NCBI GenBank assembly: GCA_038373885.1
Contig: JAWZYV010015837.1
Span: 1-64,000 of the forward strand
Length of the DNA stretch: 64,000 bases
Direction: 5' to 3'
Source of the DNA: Cheiracanthium punctorium
Lineage: Eukaryota; Arthropoda; Arachnida; Araneae; Cheiracanthiidae
The notes under the pieces were generated by a model, which saw nothing but the letters and a program-made list of their open reading frames with translations, was not told the DNA's origin and did not search any database. Of this stretch, positions 11,061 through 23,949 are shown piece after piece (the first letter of the stretch is position 1; each line of letters opens with the position of its first letter). The position numbers and the translations under genes are program-made.

Positions 11061-14000
11061 ATGGAGGTAGAACTAAACTGCGCTGCACGTGCTAGTAATA
11101 GACTTTGCTACAGGATGGCGACGTCTCCAGTGAAAGAAGCATGTGCCGAGTTCTTGGCTACTTTTGTTTTAGTGGTGAGCAAATGTTAATATTTACGGTA
11201 ATTTTTGATGTTTCGATGCAAGTTAAGTGCGTTTCAAGTAATTCTTTCGGAATATTCTTCGCCTCTTCTGGCTCTATTAAATGAGTAAAATATACGACAT
11301 TTGCCCTGAATACATACACTCGACTTCCGATTGCGTGACAAGAAATTGCATTGATTAAAACTCTTAACGAAACCATTTACAAACTCGGTCTACGCATCTT
11401 AATCAATTCTCCTTAAGACTCAAGAAATAAAGTTGTATCTGAAAGCCGACAACTGTTTCAGCTAGCTTTACCCGTATGTTAACTTGAACACAAAATTCTG
11501 TATGAATGTACTCAACTGGTTGCGACATCTGACGTGCAAGAAACTTGTGCGTACTTTTAAAAGTTTACATGAAGTTTAAATTTTGTCTCTCAAAGTATAT
11601 AACTAGGTCTTGGACCTTTTTGAATTTACAGTTGAAACCGCTTAATGGAATACCTGTTAAATAAATATCCCACGTATTGTGATAAACTTTCAATGTACCA
11701 AACCGTAGTAATAAGTCGACGTGATTCCGGATAATGGAATAACCCTCTTATTGGAATGAGTTTTCATGGCAAATTAACTATTCCGTTAAGCGGGTTCAAA
11801 AGTTTGTACTATGTATTGCATTTGGAAATAAAATTTAATTATACTTTGGCATGTACAAATGTCAGTATTGAGCTTCGTTCCTGCACAATACCAAATTAGT
11901 CTCTTAAAAATATTTCGGGTAACTGTTACTTGATGCCCCCCCGTAAAAATCTAGACTGCGTTTAAAATGGATTTTTTTAAACGGATTTCTAAGGCCAGAG
12001 TTATATCTTGCAATATTTTATAAAACTTGCTAGCATGTTTTCTGAAAATCTTGGATTTGTAGTGTCTGACATTACCGGTATTTTGATGGTGACGTGCGTA
12101 TTCATTGCCAGTAACAGTAGTTTCGTTTGGACAGTGTATTCCTTCTTGCTAAATTCCAAAGCCGTAATTGTTCAGTCGTCGTTGGCAGGGCTGGAACAAC
12201 TCTGCAATTTGATTAGATTTGTAAATTGTACTTTGTAAATTGTTGGGGAAGACTCATTATGTAAAAATTAATTGAAGATTGGTCAAATTTTGGCATATAT
12301 TTTTCAGACATGCAGAGTCAAACGACTTTAAAGCACCTATTGATATTTGAGGTGAATTACCTGGGTAGCTTAAATATCTTGCATTGTTGTGTTTTTGCAC
12401 TGAACTTATCTAAATGTCTGCCTTAGGTACTAGGCGATGGAGTGATTGCAAGTTGCGTTTTGGGTAAACTTGGTATAAACTCTGTTATAGTTGGAGCTTT
12501 CGGATGGGGCTTTGCTTTGATGATTGCAGTAACGATCTCTGGAGGTGTGTCTGGTAAGTGATGAAACTCAAATATCTATCATGCTTATAATTTTGAGTGC
12601 ATATTAAAGTGCATTTTTCTTGGTTCATTTTAGGTGGCCATGTTAACCCTGCGGTGACAGTGTCATTGGCTACGGTTAAAAAATGTTCCTGGAGGAGTGT
12701 GGCGGCATACTTACTTGCTCAGTATCTTGCTAGCTTCCTGGCGGCGGCAGTAGTGTATTTTACGTATATTGGTGAGTATGTACTAACGTTTTGTTTGAAT
12801 GAATAGTGGAGTTTATGCATGTACGTTGTGTATTAATATTGGACTCCTTTTTATAAACTGGCTTAATTGAAAAACGTGTAGCATCAGATTTCAGTCTTTT
12901 AAATTCTCAGATTCTGGTATTTAGTTTCCGCTGTCAAAGACTTTAGAAGTATGTTACTTTGTCCAAAGCGACACTGAAAATTGAACATTACACAAGTATT
13001 TTGCGATAACAAAGACTGCAAAATTTTACCGAAATAAGTACTTTCTGAGCGATAAAAGTTGGCACTGAAACTAAACGGCAGAAGATGCGTATGAAACTCT
13101 TAAATGAGTATGGTAACTATTAAATTAATAGATTTATTAGTTTAAGTTAATTGCAAAAAACTTATCTTGTTGAAACAAATTTAATGTATTTAACGGTTTT
13201 ATTTGGATTTTTTAATCGTACTGTTTATTTTTCCGAATTAAGTTTTATTATTGTAGATGGCATTAAGACTAGCGACGCTAGTGACTGGAGGTAACCAAAT
13301 AATTGTTAAACCAAAGCTCACGGTGCTCTATGTAGTGTTACATTGGACAAACCTAAATTTTTTAAACTGCAGAATTGTTTCGTCGATATTTTAGACTAAT
13401 CGTACGGTTGAATTAGTCGTACGGCCTTTTGACTAATCATACGATTTTTAAAACTTTAAAATTTAAAGTTAAACGGCAAGTTTCTATAATGCCAAGAGAC
13501 AAATGGATGATCTTGAAGTTGATTAGGAAATAATAATCCAAAGAAGTGTTCAGCGATTGCGTGTTTTGTGGGTTATGGCAGTCCTAACTTTACTTCATAG
13601 TAAAACTAAAGATCGGATGTTTTGTGTGGAGGGTTTGATCTAGGTGTTTCGTTAGATAGCTTGTACAATAACTGGCCAATCTGCGACACTTTGATATAAT
13701 TATACAGTGAATTTAAACAAGTGAGTAGCAGCGATTCAAACTTACACCAACTAAAATAAATTTGTATTAAAATGTGTTGCTGTGAATCCGAGAATACTAC
13801 ATACACGATGTCGGACTTGTCATTTAGCTATCAATTTTAATTGTTAAATGTTCTAAATTTTTAGTTCTTGCTCACTGAATATTTTCACTTGTCAGCCAAG
13901 TTTTAAATATATTGGCTATTTGATATAAAATTTCAAAATACTTTTATGCACTTAAACCTTAATTTTCATGGCGGCAAACCCATTAAGGTGCTACTGTAGT

Positions 14001-17000
14001 ATTTAAAATGTCTTATGATTTCCTTTTAAAAGATCGTAATTCTTGTCATGCGTATATATCTACATTTAAAATAAACTTGTATTTCAGATGCCATTGAAAT
14101 GCTTGATGGTGGATTAAGGCAAGTGCCACCCTCTGTCAATGCTACTGCTCAAATATTTGCAACATATTCACAAGAACATGCTTCGATCTTTACGTGTTTT
14201 CTAGATCAGGTAATGGATAGTTTATGAGTGTATTTTAAATATAAACTAGTTTGTGATTTAAGGCTTTAACAAAATCTCTGATAAAATGTGAATCAATTCC
14301 CTCGAATGAGATTAAACTGAAGTTGGTGAGTGTTGCATAAATAAGTTAAAAACGGTACAGTTAAGTGATGTCTAGATTTAGCCAACTGAGCCTCCACTTC
14401 CGTTGAGGTGAGAGTAAACTTAAAAATACTTCTACTAGTGTAGCAACTAACTTAAATTTGCGGAGTAGCGTATGTATTGGAAGGGAGCTACTGAGCAAGA
14501 TTGCTGGATCCTTTGGTAGTATATAAATTTTAAGATAAACCACTTCATCGCAATCTAATTGAGCTCCTTAGCTAAACTGAACCTGGGTTTTATGGACTAA
14601 TGACACTTTAGTTTCATGCATGAGAATTTGGATTATTTTTTCTTTTGAAACTAAAGTCGAGCGGCTTGTGTTGATTCTTCACACTCTATTCAAATAAGAG
14701 TTGCGACTTTTTGCGCAGATACTTGCTGGAAGTCTCGTATAGATTTACTAAAATTCAGAACGATGAATGATAGCTTTATTCGGAGTTTAAACTCCTTGCT
14801 TTAGTGTATATTTACAATGTAATTTAGTTTAGACATGGATTGAAGTCGTAGCTGATAGCTAAGCAAATAAATTTCTTCACATATTCTTACTGCCCCCTCT
14901 TATTACAATGGTATTTGTTTACTAGTATTATATTGTCTTTCGCGTTGAAAGTGGTGCTTAAATTTTGCTCATGTAATAGTACTTTTAAAGGTTTATATCG
15001 GTAGATCTGGAAGCTGTTGAAAATGACTTGACTTTACGTTTAAATGTAAATAGTTTGGTTTTGAGTGCTGAGGCTGGCGCAAAAAATTTAATATTGAGTT
15101 AGTATAAAGTAACATAGCAACTTAACTTTCACACGTAACGCAGCGGTTCTCAACCTTTTAACGTCGCGCCCCCCGCAACAAAGGCTAACTCACGGTGGTG
15201 CCCCTCTCACTTTTCAGCATACATTCAGCTCTTTTAATCTTTAAAAATGAACATTCAGTCGAATTTTCTAAAATGTTATCAGTAAAGTTTGAATGGACAT
15301 TTTAAGTGAAAATGGATACATTTGAGTAAAAATGGGACTAAAGACTAACTTTCAAAAACAGGAATCGCTACTTCCTCTTTGGTTTTTCTCGCGCCCCCTT
15401 GGGGGGGGGGGGGTCGCCCACCAGATTGAGAAACGCCGACTTAACGTATTAGTTTAAAACTTCTATTATAGCTTATACAGCGTGTAACTTATAAAAGTAA
15501 AGCCCGTCCCGTGGAACTTGTTTATCCCAGATGGTCAAAGTGCCACACAATGTGAACTGAAAAGAATTTATTAATATTTGGTCTTTAATTTATTTTTAAT
15601 TTATAGGTAGTAGGCACTGCTTTACTACTTATGGTCATCTGTGCTGCCATAGACTTGAGAAACCTACGAGTACCTCCTCATACTCAGCCCATGATAATTG
15701 GTTTGGGATTAACTGCAATCATTCTGGCTTTTGGTCATAACTGTGGAGCTCCACTAAATCCTGCCAGAGATTTCTCTCCTCGATTGTTTACAGCATTATC
15801 TGGATGGGGAGTGAAAGTTTTTAGGTAATTTTTCTTGCATTTTATAGCCAAGCTAACAAACCTTTAAATGGTACCAAAAGTGCAGAACTTGGTAATAAAG
15901 ACCAAAAGGCATGCTTTACTTAAGTATTTTAAACAAGCAAAGTTGAATTACTAGGAATGAATGTTTAACTCCTGTACACGAAATTATTTTAATATGCACA
16001 TTTCTCAAATGTTTTTAGCTATAGAAGTTACGAGTGGTTTTGGATACCTGTTCTTGCTCCTCACCTTGGTGGAATCGTTGGGGTATGGTTATACAAAGCA
16101 CTAATAGACTTGCCATTTGAAAACTACAACCAAATATTGCAAGACACTGGTGAGTAACAAAGTGGGTCAAAATAAAACCAATAAACGGGAAAGTTGAATT
16201 TTTGTCTTGTACTGAATGTGCATCTTTAACATGAGACTTTTGCGTAAACTATGATGCTTCTAGGATAAAATTACAAAATCTTCTAAACGATTTCTTAGCC
16301 TTCATAAGATTGTGCTGAATTTGGGTCTTTGCTCATTCTTGGTATATTAAATGCATCGAAACAAATTAATGAAGTCGAACGTTTTCGGAACCATTTTTTA
16401 GTTGAGGCTTTCAAAATTTTAAATATGAATCTTCAGTTTTAACTGAACATTTTATGACATTCTCTTCAGAAGTAAGATTCACGCGATCGTCTACTGTGTA
16501 GTTAAGTAATATACACATGGTCTCAAAACTGAAAGTGTTTAATTTATAAATGGCCATGCTTTAGCACAAAGTGCCCCAAAATATGGCAATACGCTTTAAT
16601 TTTTTATCCATTAAATATTACTGGGCAGTAAAAGTAAATGTTCAAAATTGTGTACGATAGACTATTAAGAAATTCCTCGCGTTACTTTTCAAACTGAGTT
16701 CTGAACTTTGTGTAATGCTGCAGTGGTAAAAAATTTCCGAAATGGTAAAATGTTACCCATACAGATGACATCGAACATCTTTCATCAGAACATCGGTTTA
16801 AACAAAGATGCAAATTCATTCATTGCCCTTGACTAAATTTTTATTGTTAGTGGAAAAATTTTAATCGGAATTTCTACAAGACTCCTGAAACGCGATGAAC
16901 CGACGTCAATTCTTTCCCTTAAAGAGCCATTGACATATGTAGACTTGAACTAACTTTTCAATCTTCACATTTCCGACATCTTATCAAATTTTGTACATCC

Positions 17001-18532
17001 CCCCTCATTGGTATATAAGGCACATTGTACTATTTGTGATTTTGTACCGGTTAGCATACAAATTGAAGTCACTTTTTGAAAATAACTAGAATTAACGCAA
17101 CCCTTATTTTAAACACTTACGATCTTAGAGACCCTGTATATTGAATGTGTACGTGAAGTTTTACAAATGGCAAATTTTTGAAATGCTGAAGTATTGTGAC
17201 AATCTGGGTGTAGTCCTTGCATCTCATTCAGACATCCTTATTAAAATCAGACATGTGGTGGAAGGGGTCGCTAAAATGTTAACTTTAAATTCTAAGAACG
17301 ATATTCTTACATCGGGAATATTCACGCCAAAGTCTGGAGGATGGAAATTTTCTTTAAATCTGCAGGCTTTAATGCGCAAAATAATTGTAAGCTAGAATGA
17401 TTTATTACCACGGATACGTTATCTGGCTGTAATTGAAGTATTTTTGTTTTACAGAAAGCCCAGAGTACACGGAGGAAGATAGACGCCGCCTCTCAGGGTT
17501 GGACATAAACGTTCCAAGTAAGTCTCTCTTCACGGCTTGGTTTTTGCTACTCATAAACACCGCAAAATTTCTTGCTCAAATTTGAATGTTTGGAGAGAGA
17601 TAAAATTTCAGTTTGGTTTGCCTCGCAACGGCATGACCTGTATCCAAAACTATTTTGAAGGCTAGTTTCGAATTACTGTTAATGATATCAATCAAAATAA
17701 AGCTTCCACCGCCAGAATAACCAGTCAATTTAGACTAGAATGCTGTCAATTATCACAAAGCGGACATGAATATATTAAAGTCTTCCAAAATAAAACTATA
17801 AACTGACGTGACGTTCAGAAGAGAAGCTTGGTTCTCTATTAAGTGGTGAAATTTAGTTGGCTGTGAGCTGTCTAAATAAACATGAAGTGAAATAGCAAGT
17901 TGCTGTACTACGGCGAATTAAATTTGAAATTTTATTCGCTCCGTATCTTTATGAGCAGTTAAATTGTTACTTTTAACAGTTTTTTAAAATGTTGGGTATA
18001 TGTAACGTCTCTGTTGATTAAATGAGAGAAAATGGGGTACTCAAACACAATTATTGCTACCAAACAATACTAGTCTTAAACACTTTGCATCGTATCTTCA
18101 GATATTTTGTAGTTTCTTCAGCACGGATCCAATCTAAAATAAATTGGAGCTTTCATTACTTGAAATTATATCATCCCAAGGCATTTAAATTTCATGAGGT
18201 GAAAAACCGTTCAGCTGTACAAATGAAAGGGAGAAATTTGTGCCACCTTAACTCATCGGATATAAATTTAAAAGTAAATTCAGATTGGGTGGGAATATTT
18301 TCGACTAGGCGAGATAATGGTGAAACTGTACAAATTAGCAGCCGCCAACACTTCTGTATGAATGTTTCTGTAAAAATAACATGCTTAAAGAATGCTTTTC
18401 GTTCTAGAAAAACTTGACTCTCCCGAAGATGAAGTAGGTAAACGTGTACTCGAGAAAGTGGCAGAGCATAGTGCAAAAGTTGAAGTATCGCCACCAGAGC
18501 AAGCTGAGAAGGATATTGGCAACCTTGTTTAA
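11061..18532 (+). CDS. aquaglyceroporin (MIP channel), eight coding exons
   Basis: Coding exons: 11061-11174, 12427-12553, 12634-12771, 14088-14209, 15607-15824, 16019-16149, 17455-17517 and 18408-18532. All introns are GT...AG and phases agree, giving 1,038 nt and 345 aa. It is a plasma-membrane channel for water, glycerol and small neutral solutes. First half-helix motif SGGHVNPAVT (Asn about residue 85); second GAPLNPARDFSPR (about 215-227). The Asp after NPAR is the glycerol-channel mark. Loop C (ATAQIFATYSQEH) also matches AQP3/7/9-type proteins, and six hydrophobic segments are evident. A second Met at residue 19 could be used. The acidic Lys/Glu-rich cytoplasmic tail is encoded by the last two exons. 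Chelicerates keep such proteins whereas most holometabolous insects lack true Glps. High confidence in family, moderate in the exact start. Confidence 0.93.
11629..11804. mobile_element. Tigger/pogo-like MITE in aquaglyceroporin intron 1
   Basis: The ends are inverted: CAGTTGAAACCGCTTAATGG on the left and, from the other strand, TTGAACCCGCTTAACGGAAT. A TA precedes the left end; the right tip has decayed. pogo/Tigger elements target TA and begin CAG. Confidence 0.6.
15141..15438. mobile_element. hAT MITE in aquaglyceroporin intron 4
   Basis: The left end CAGCGGTTCTCAACC and right end (other strand) CGGCGTTTCTCAATC match the common hAT terminus. The flanks ACGTAACG and ACTTAACG agree at 7 of 8 positions. 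Inside, a long G run lies close to the right end. No coding. Confidence 0.8.
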
Positions 18533-18644
18533 AGATGGAAATTTGTTTTGAAGCGATTGTATTGCAGTTTTTAACACGAAAGTTACTTTTAATTGTTTTA
18601 AATCTTTGTTTATACTGAGTGCGTGTTGCACGGTTTATACATTA

Positions 18645-18650
18645 AATAAA
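18645..18650 (+). terminator. poly(A) signal of the aquaglyceroporin gene
   Basis: An AATAAA hexamer lies about 110 nt after the stop codon. It is the only canonical hexamer in the short AT-rich 3' UTR. Confidence 0.7.
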
Positions 18651-20393
18651 ATCTTTTTTAATTATTTGGTTTTCTTCACTTTTTTCAAACAAGTGAGAGT
18701 GCAATGTATTATCAAGCGATGCTGTTCAGAGCCGAAAATAATGGATATAACTGTCGGACAAGCTAACGCACTAAATGGCTGACGTGCTAAATAACTGCTA
18801 GTCTAACTTCAGCCTACTTTTCAATAGACAATGTACTTCGGTCAAATTCTTTTTACGTTCAAAAGTGTGTAATATTTACAATTTTATTTGGATTTCATCC
18901 AAATTTGCAAGTGCAACGGCACCCAGATTCAAAAATGGACAGTCCTGATCTTGCCCTTTATAATACTGAATTTATGCTTAAACTGTTGTATTTTACCAAA
19001 CCTAGAAAGATTAAATTCCCTCAGCAGAGCGTTCAAGGACCTGTAGATGAGAATATCGTAAATGGTGAGGAATCGTGGTTATTTTCCCAACAATGGGAGT
19101 GAACATGTTAAAGCTAGCAACAGTTGGTCGAACGAGACTACACCCAATAGTAGTGACTAATTTTGAGCTGCTTGAAAACCTAGTAGCTGGTTTTAAATGA
19201 CGTTTAGAAACGCCATTCTTGTTCAGATTTGCTATCACTATTACGAAGGATTATACTTGTATGGAATTGGCTGGAAGCTTTGAAAATAGTTACCCCCATT
19301 AAGGACTGAAATATAGAGTACTTTTCAGGATAATGGTTTTATAATTTCAGATATTAAATGGACATCAGTCGTGTGTGGCTAGGAAACTTTGTCGAGGTAA
19401 AAGTTATAGTAATCTTGACCTTGAAATAGTCAAATTTGAGATTGAAACTTTTGTCGTAATGAAGCTTAACTAGTCTCCAATTCGACCAATTTCATTGCAA
19501 TAAATTTAAGATGATAAAAATGTTGATTCTAAAATGATCACTGAAAGCAAAACTAGTGGCAGGGGTGAGTGGCATCGTATTGTAATCGTAAAAGCTTCAA
19601 AACAATCACGTTAGCAATGTTGCTGGTTTATAAATGGAACGAAACTTTAGGAAACAATATAACTGGCAGTAAACTCAGTTTTTAAATCTATTTAAAATTT
19701 AGGTACGTTCATCGAAAAGGTTAGATTTGTTATGGTAAATAGCTATGTTCGAATTTAAGCATTTAAAACAATTTAACTATTTTATAGCAATTTACTCCTT
19801 CAGCTCTACAAGTTGACACAACCTTGAGAATGCTTGAGTATTTCATAAAGCATAGGTATAGTTTAGAGGACAAATGGATACCATTATTGGTAGCATTTGA
19901 AATTGCTATGCATAACGTGCTCTTTTATTGCTGGAGATCATTGAATTAATTGCATGCAATAAAATTTAAGTTTTCGGAAATGGTTTTAAGCTAGGAGTGG
20001 TTAGCAGATTTCTATGAAGCTTCGGTTTCGTTGCATGTACGGTACTTTATACAGTATTTGCTTTATCTTCGCACATCTTTCGCATATTCTAGGCTCTAAA
20101 TTCTTACTGTCCGCTTTTGGTTTGCATTTAATAGTTCCCAGTTCCTTTGGACTTTAATCTTGTACTAAGCGAAATGTTCCTTTGATAGGAAAAACTTTAA
20201 CATTTAAACTATTAAAATACTAGGCTGTTGTAGTAGAACTTTCATGAAGGTAGGAATTTTTAAAATGTAGGAATACTGCGGTACGTGGTTAGATTGTGAA
20301 TGCTTTATTGTTAAACCTCTAACCAACCGGCATTTATATGAAGTCTCTAAAATAACGTCCCTCAGTTTTTCCAGAGCTATAAAATTTATTTTA
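18651..20393. other. non-coding DNA downstream of the aquaglyceroporin gene
   Basis: Short open frames only (for example 18,905-19,102), without domains, repeats or splice support. I see no gene. Confidence 0.5.
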
Positions 20394-20779
20394 TTAACCC
20401 TTTCGCTCCCAAGCTTTGATTTGGAATGCTTGCTCAAAATTCCGGAAACGCCCGAGAAATGTTTTTGAATGCTTTCCCCCCACGAAACACGTTTCTTTTG
20501 TACCTGTGTAGATATATCTCTGTCAAAACAGGAATGCAAAGAATCCGTGGGCGTGCCTCCCCGAAGCATTTCAAAAGCACCCATTCGTAAATGCAGCTTT
20601 TCACCCAAAGGAGGAAGGGGGTTACAATAGCAAACACGAGAAAGGGGTTTTTCACACTTGACACTCTTAAATGGATGTTGCAAAGCAGGGGGGGGGACGA
20701 AGCTTCGTCCTGGCGTCAGGCCGGTACTGGGAGCACGCATCTAAAGCCGGTACGGGCGGATTGAGAGTGAAAGGGTTAA
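20394..20779. mobile_element. piggyBac-type MITE (second family)
   Basis: TTAA at both edges, with inverted ends CCCTTTCGCTCCCAA and CCCTTTCACTCTCAAT. The element is 386 bp including target sites. The 178-codon open frame on the minus strand across it has no domain and is a by-product of the GC-richer interior. Confidence 0.8.
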
Positions 20780-21369
20780 TGGTGAAACAGTTATGAAAGA
20801 TTCTAGTTTTGTGATAACGACGGAATATTAATTCTGCTTTCAGTGAATTCTCTGAAGATTACTGGGCTACAAATAGTTATTGATCTTTAGAAGCGATTGA
20901 CGTTCGTTTACGAAACTGTCGAGGATTTCCCAACGTAATTCCGTAGTTTTCAAATTGCTTCCACTTGGCAGACGGTATTGAAATATTCGGACATCAGACG
21001 GCCCTGCGTCAAAACGGCAGAGAACCACCAGATTCTTCCAAATCTCATTTCGAAGCCACAACAAACCGGTAAGAGTCCTTGCAACTTGAAGTCAAACGCA
21101 GTGTTGCAGAAACTCATTCAGACGCACAGTCTTGAGCAGAGCTTGATTCAACGTCCGGTGTCTTGATCCTAGATAGCATATCAGGAACTTTTACTCTTGA
21201 TTGAGCAACACTAATTAATCTTGTTTTTCGCACATTCCCTGGAAAAATGGATAGTTAATTGAATAACAATAAATTTGAGCATGGGTACATATGGTCCTTG
21301 AGAGCAGGTGTCGTGCTAGAATGTTTTAAAGCAGTCGTATTTTACAATAGCTAACGGGGAAGAATCTTT
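20780..21369. other. non-coding DNA
   Basis: No gene recognised; the open frames are short and overlap on both strands. Confidence 0.45.
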
Positions 21370-22130
21370 GGCCGCATTCGTAAACGCCAAACGAGTTGCA
21401 CCCGTGCATCGAGTTTCCATCCAAGGTGTTCGTAAAGAAAATTGAGTGCATTCTGTTTAAAAACTAGAGCGTTCGTATAAAAAACTGAGTGCGATTAGTT
21501 TCAAACGAGGTAAACTGAAAGCGGATAAAGTTCGTTCCTTTGTTTAGAAGATACACTTGCTGCACGTTGTTGCTGTTTTCAAATGGCGTCCATTGTTATG
21601 GAAAATTACGTTGTGATGAAAAGCATTTAACGTTTGCTAAAGCTGCAAATATTATTTTTTTCGAGGAGGAAATTCATGTGTACGTTAGAAAGTGCTACGA
21701 AGGTACATAATTTTTCAAAGGTAATAATTTTCTTCTATTTTTCATTTTAGTAAATTCAAAAATGCATATTTTAGTGTTGAGACTGAAGTTGATTTAAACC
21801 GTTATTAGCGGAATTTGAACTTCTCTTGCTAAATACTTTTGAAAAAATGAAGTTAAAATTTCTAAATTTTGATCAGTGCACTTCAATTATGGCCACTCGT
21901 TCTTTTAAAAATCCTGTTGATTTTATATTGAGTATGTACTAAACTCTCCTCAGCAAAATTAACGCATTCGCGAATTGTAAACAAATACGTCTCCTAGGCG
22001 ACGAAACTAAATAAACTGAAGTTGTTCGTAAAGTCAAAAGAAACTGATAATCACAGACAGCACTAAACACACACATTTCGGTTTTCTTACGAAAACTCGT
22101 GCAACGAGTTTGTCGTTTACGAATGCAGCC
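21370..22130. mobile_element. Harbinger-like non-autonomous element, copy B
   Basis: 761 bp, uninterrupted. It has the same ends as copy A (GGCCGCATTCGTAAACG here) and a 3-bp duplication TTT at 21,367-21,369 and 22,131-22,133. It supplies the empty site for both nested insertions in copy A. Confidence 0.85.
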
Positions 22131-22243
22131 TTTAAGGAATTATGAGAATACAACGAACTGTATAAAAATACTAGCTTTGTTTTCTGAATAGGATATTGTT
22201 GTGAGTAAACAGGATAGCTTCTAAATGGCGCATTCGATTCGGT

Positions 22244-22385
22244 TTATCCCATTTGTGCCTAGTGTCCCTTTTTCGAGAAGCTCAAATTTTAGCATTTCCG
22301 CTGTCAGTCGAAAACTTTATTTACTTTTCATAGCCTTAATTCGCGTGTATTGAACCTCAAGTTCACAAAATATTTTAACAGGACA
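22244..22385 (+). mobile_element. piggyBac-type MITE, truncated copy
   Basis: It starts CCCATTTGTGCCTAGTGTCC as in copy 1 and follows it to TATTTTAACA, then similarity stops. The target reads TTAT, so the left TTAA is mutated. Only the left half survives. Confidence 0.65.
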
Positions 22386-22725
22386 GAAAATTCTTGTACA
22401 TTACGGTCTATGAATGCAGAGTGAACTAGTGTTTAAAGTGTATTAGTGTCTAAAGGGTGCATTCAAATGAGCGTAAACTGCGTATTTTTATTATAAGTAG
22501 TGGCCAGATGATCTGCTACATTTTGGTGAGTGTAGAACGGATAAGTTTGTCCACAGGATTGTGCAAAAGATTTCTGATACATTAATGTCTACTAACGCAA
22601 ATTCTTGAAAGTGCGCTAGCGACTATATGGTTCATTTGAAAAACTTCAAATTAGGTATGCATATTGTGGGTTACTGGTACACAATCTGCATAGATGTTGG
22701 GGTGTGTAAGGCTTACTCGTTTTGG

Positions 22726-22900
22726 CAGGGGCGTAGCCAAGGAGGTGTTAAGGGGGTCATAACCCCCCCCCATGAGGAATTTTTTGCCATACAAAATGTA
22801 TATTCTTCACTACATTGTCACACCCACGTATACATATATGAGTTGTAGTAGTCGTAACCCCCCCCCCCTCCCCCATGAAAAATTTCTGGCTACGCCCCTG
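22726..22900. mobile_element. hAT MITE
   Basis: The inverted ends begin CAGGGGCGTAGCC on both strands. The flanks CGTTTTGG and CATTTTGG match 7 of 8, consistent with an 8-bp duplication. C runs just inside both ends make it 175 bp of very skewed sequence. Confidence 0.8.
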
Positions 22901-22908
22901 CATTTTGG

Positions 22909-23470
22909 GCATAAAGGTACAAAAATTACACTAGGATCTATAGACGCAAGTTATCTGAAATGCGTCTGAACACTATAGTCGATTGAGTTGAATCAAATTT
23001 ACGCAAACCCTTGGTACAGATCATGTGACGTGGGTAAAGATTTTTTTTACCCATATCTACTCCAATCGAATTGTTTTCAAAATGCTTGCGCATTTTAAGT
23101 TTTTTGTCAGAAACAAATGAACTGGTTGCAAGCTGCATCCGAAAACAAACATGGTGATCATTGAAATCGCTAGTATTTTAAAAATATCCCGAACCTTGAC
23201 TAACGTTTTTCTTTCTTACGTCAAGATATATATTGCTATTTGATTGTATTTTTGTAAGAATCCTGAATCAATACTGACTGTAGTGAATAGAATCTAGGAT
23301 AGATTTTATTTCCGTGTTGTGACAGCAATAAACCATTTTGATTGATCTTGCTGTATATTGTTAATATAAAAAAAGGCAAGATGAAAGACTGTCTTTCTCT
23401 GAGCATTGGGTATGCACAGAGTAGGGATCACTTTAATTTTGTTTTCGATGACGTGTGTGTGTGTGTGCGA
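22909..23470. other. non-coding DNA with a (GT)n tract
   Basis: No gene seen. A GT dinucleotide tract at 23,453-23,467 sits just before the next element. Confidence 0.45.
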
Positions 23471-23473
23471 CTA

Positions 23474-23689
23474 GGCCTGTTTACATGGGAAAATGGAAAA
23501 TCTCGGGTAAAAGCAGAGTATAGGGAAAACGCGCGGTGCATCTTGGGAAAGCGAGGTCATCAATGCATTCACACTTCATTGGACTAGAAATTTTTCTACC
23601 CTGCATTTTTTTCCCTACGTAGGGAAAGTAGGGTAGAGAAAACGAAAGTTCCGGCATTCACCCCTCATTTTAGTGCATGTAAACGGGTC
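23474..23689. mobile_element. Harbinger-like MITE
   Basis: The ends GGCCTGTTTACATG and (other strand) GACCCGTTTACATG are flanked by CTA on both sides (23,471-23,473; 23,690-23,692). The right half contains a palindrome TTTCCCTACGTAGGGAAA inside a CTACCCT/AGGGTAG pair. 216 bp, no coding. Confidence 0.7.
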
Positions 23690-23949
23690 CTATGTGTGTA
23701 GCAGAAGAGGGAGGATGTTCCCCTTTTTCAATGAAAATTCCTTTCTTGAATGTAATGTACTCACCTTTAAATGCAAGAATTTTAAGACATTTGCTGCCGA
23801 TCACTCGATAGCCACGAGCGCAAGCTAAATTTCGAGTATCAGTTTTGTGAATGACTAATTAATATTTCCAAAATCACGCAGTTTGAAAGAAATATGTGAA
23901 ATTTTTTTCATGATATGAATCATTTACAGGTTAGTTTTACCCTACTGAT

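Noticed and set aside
18022..18417. 131-codon open frame in the last aquaglyceroporin intron
   Set aside because: It overlaps the acceptor and start of exon 8 in a different frame; no protein family recognised.
20204..20740. 178-codon minus-strand open frame
   Set aside because: It spans a piggyBac-type MITE (20,394-20,779) and part of its flank; no recognisable domain.
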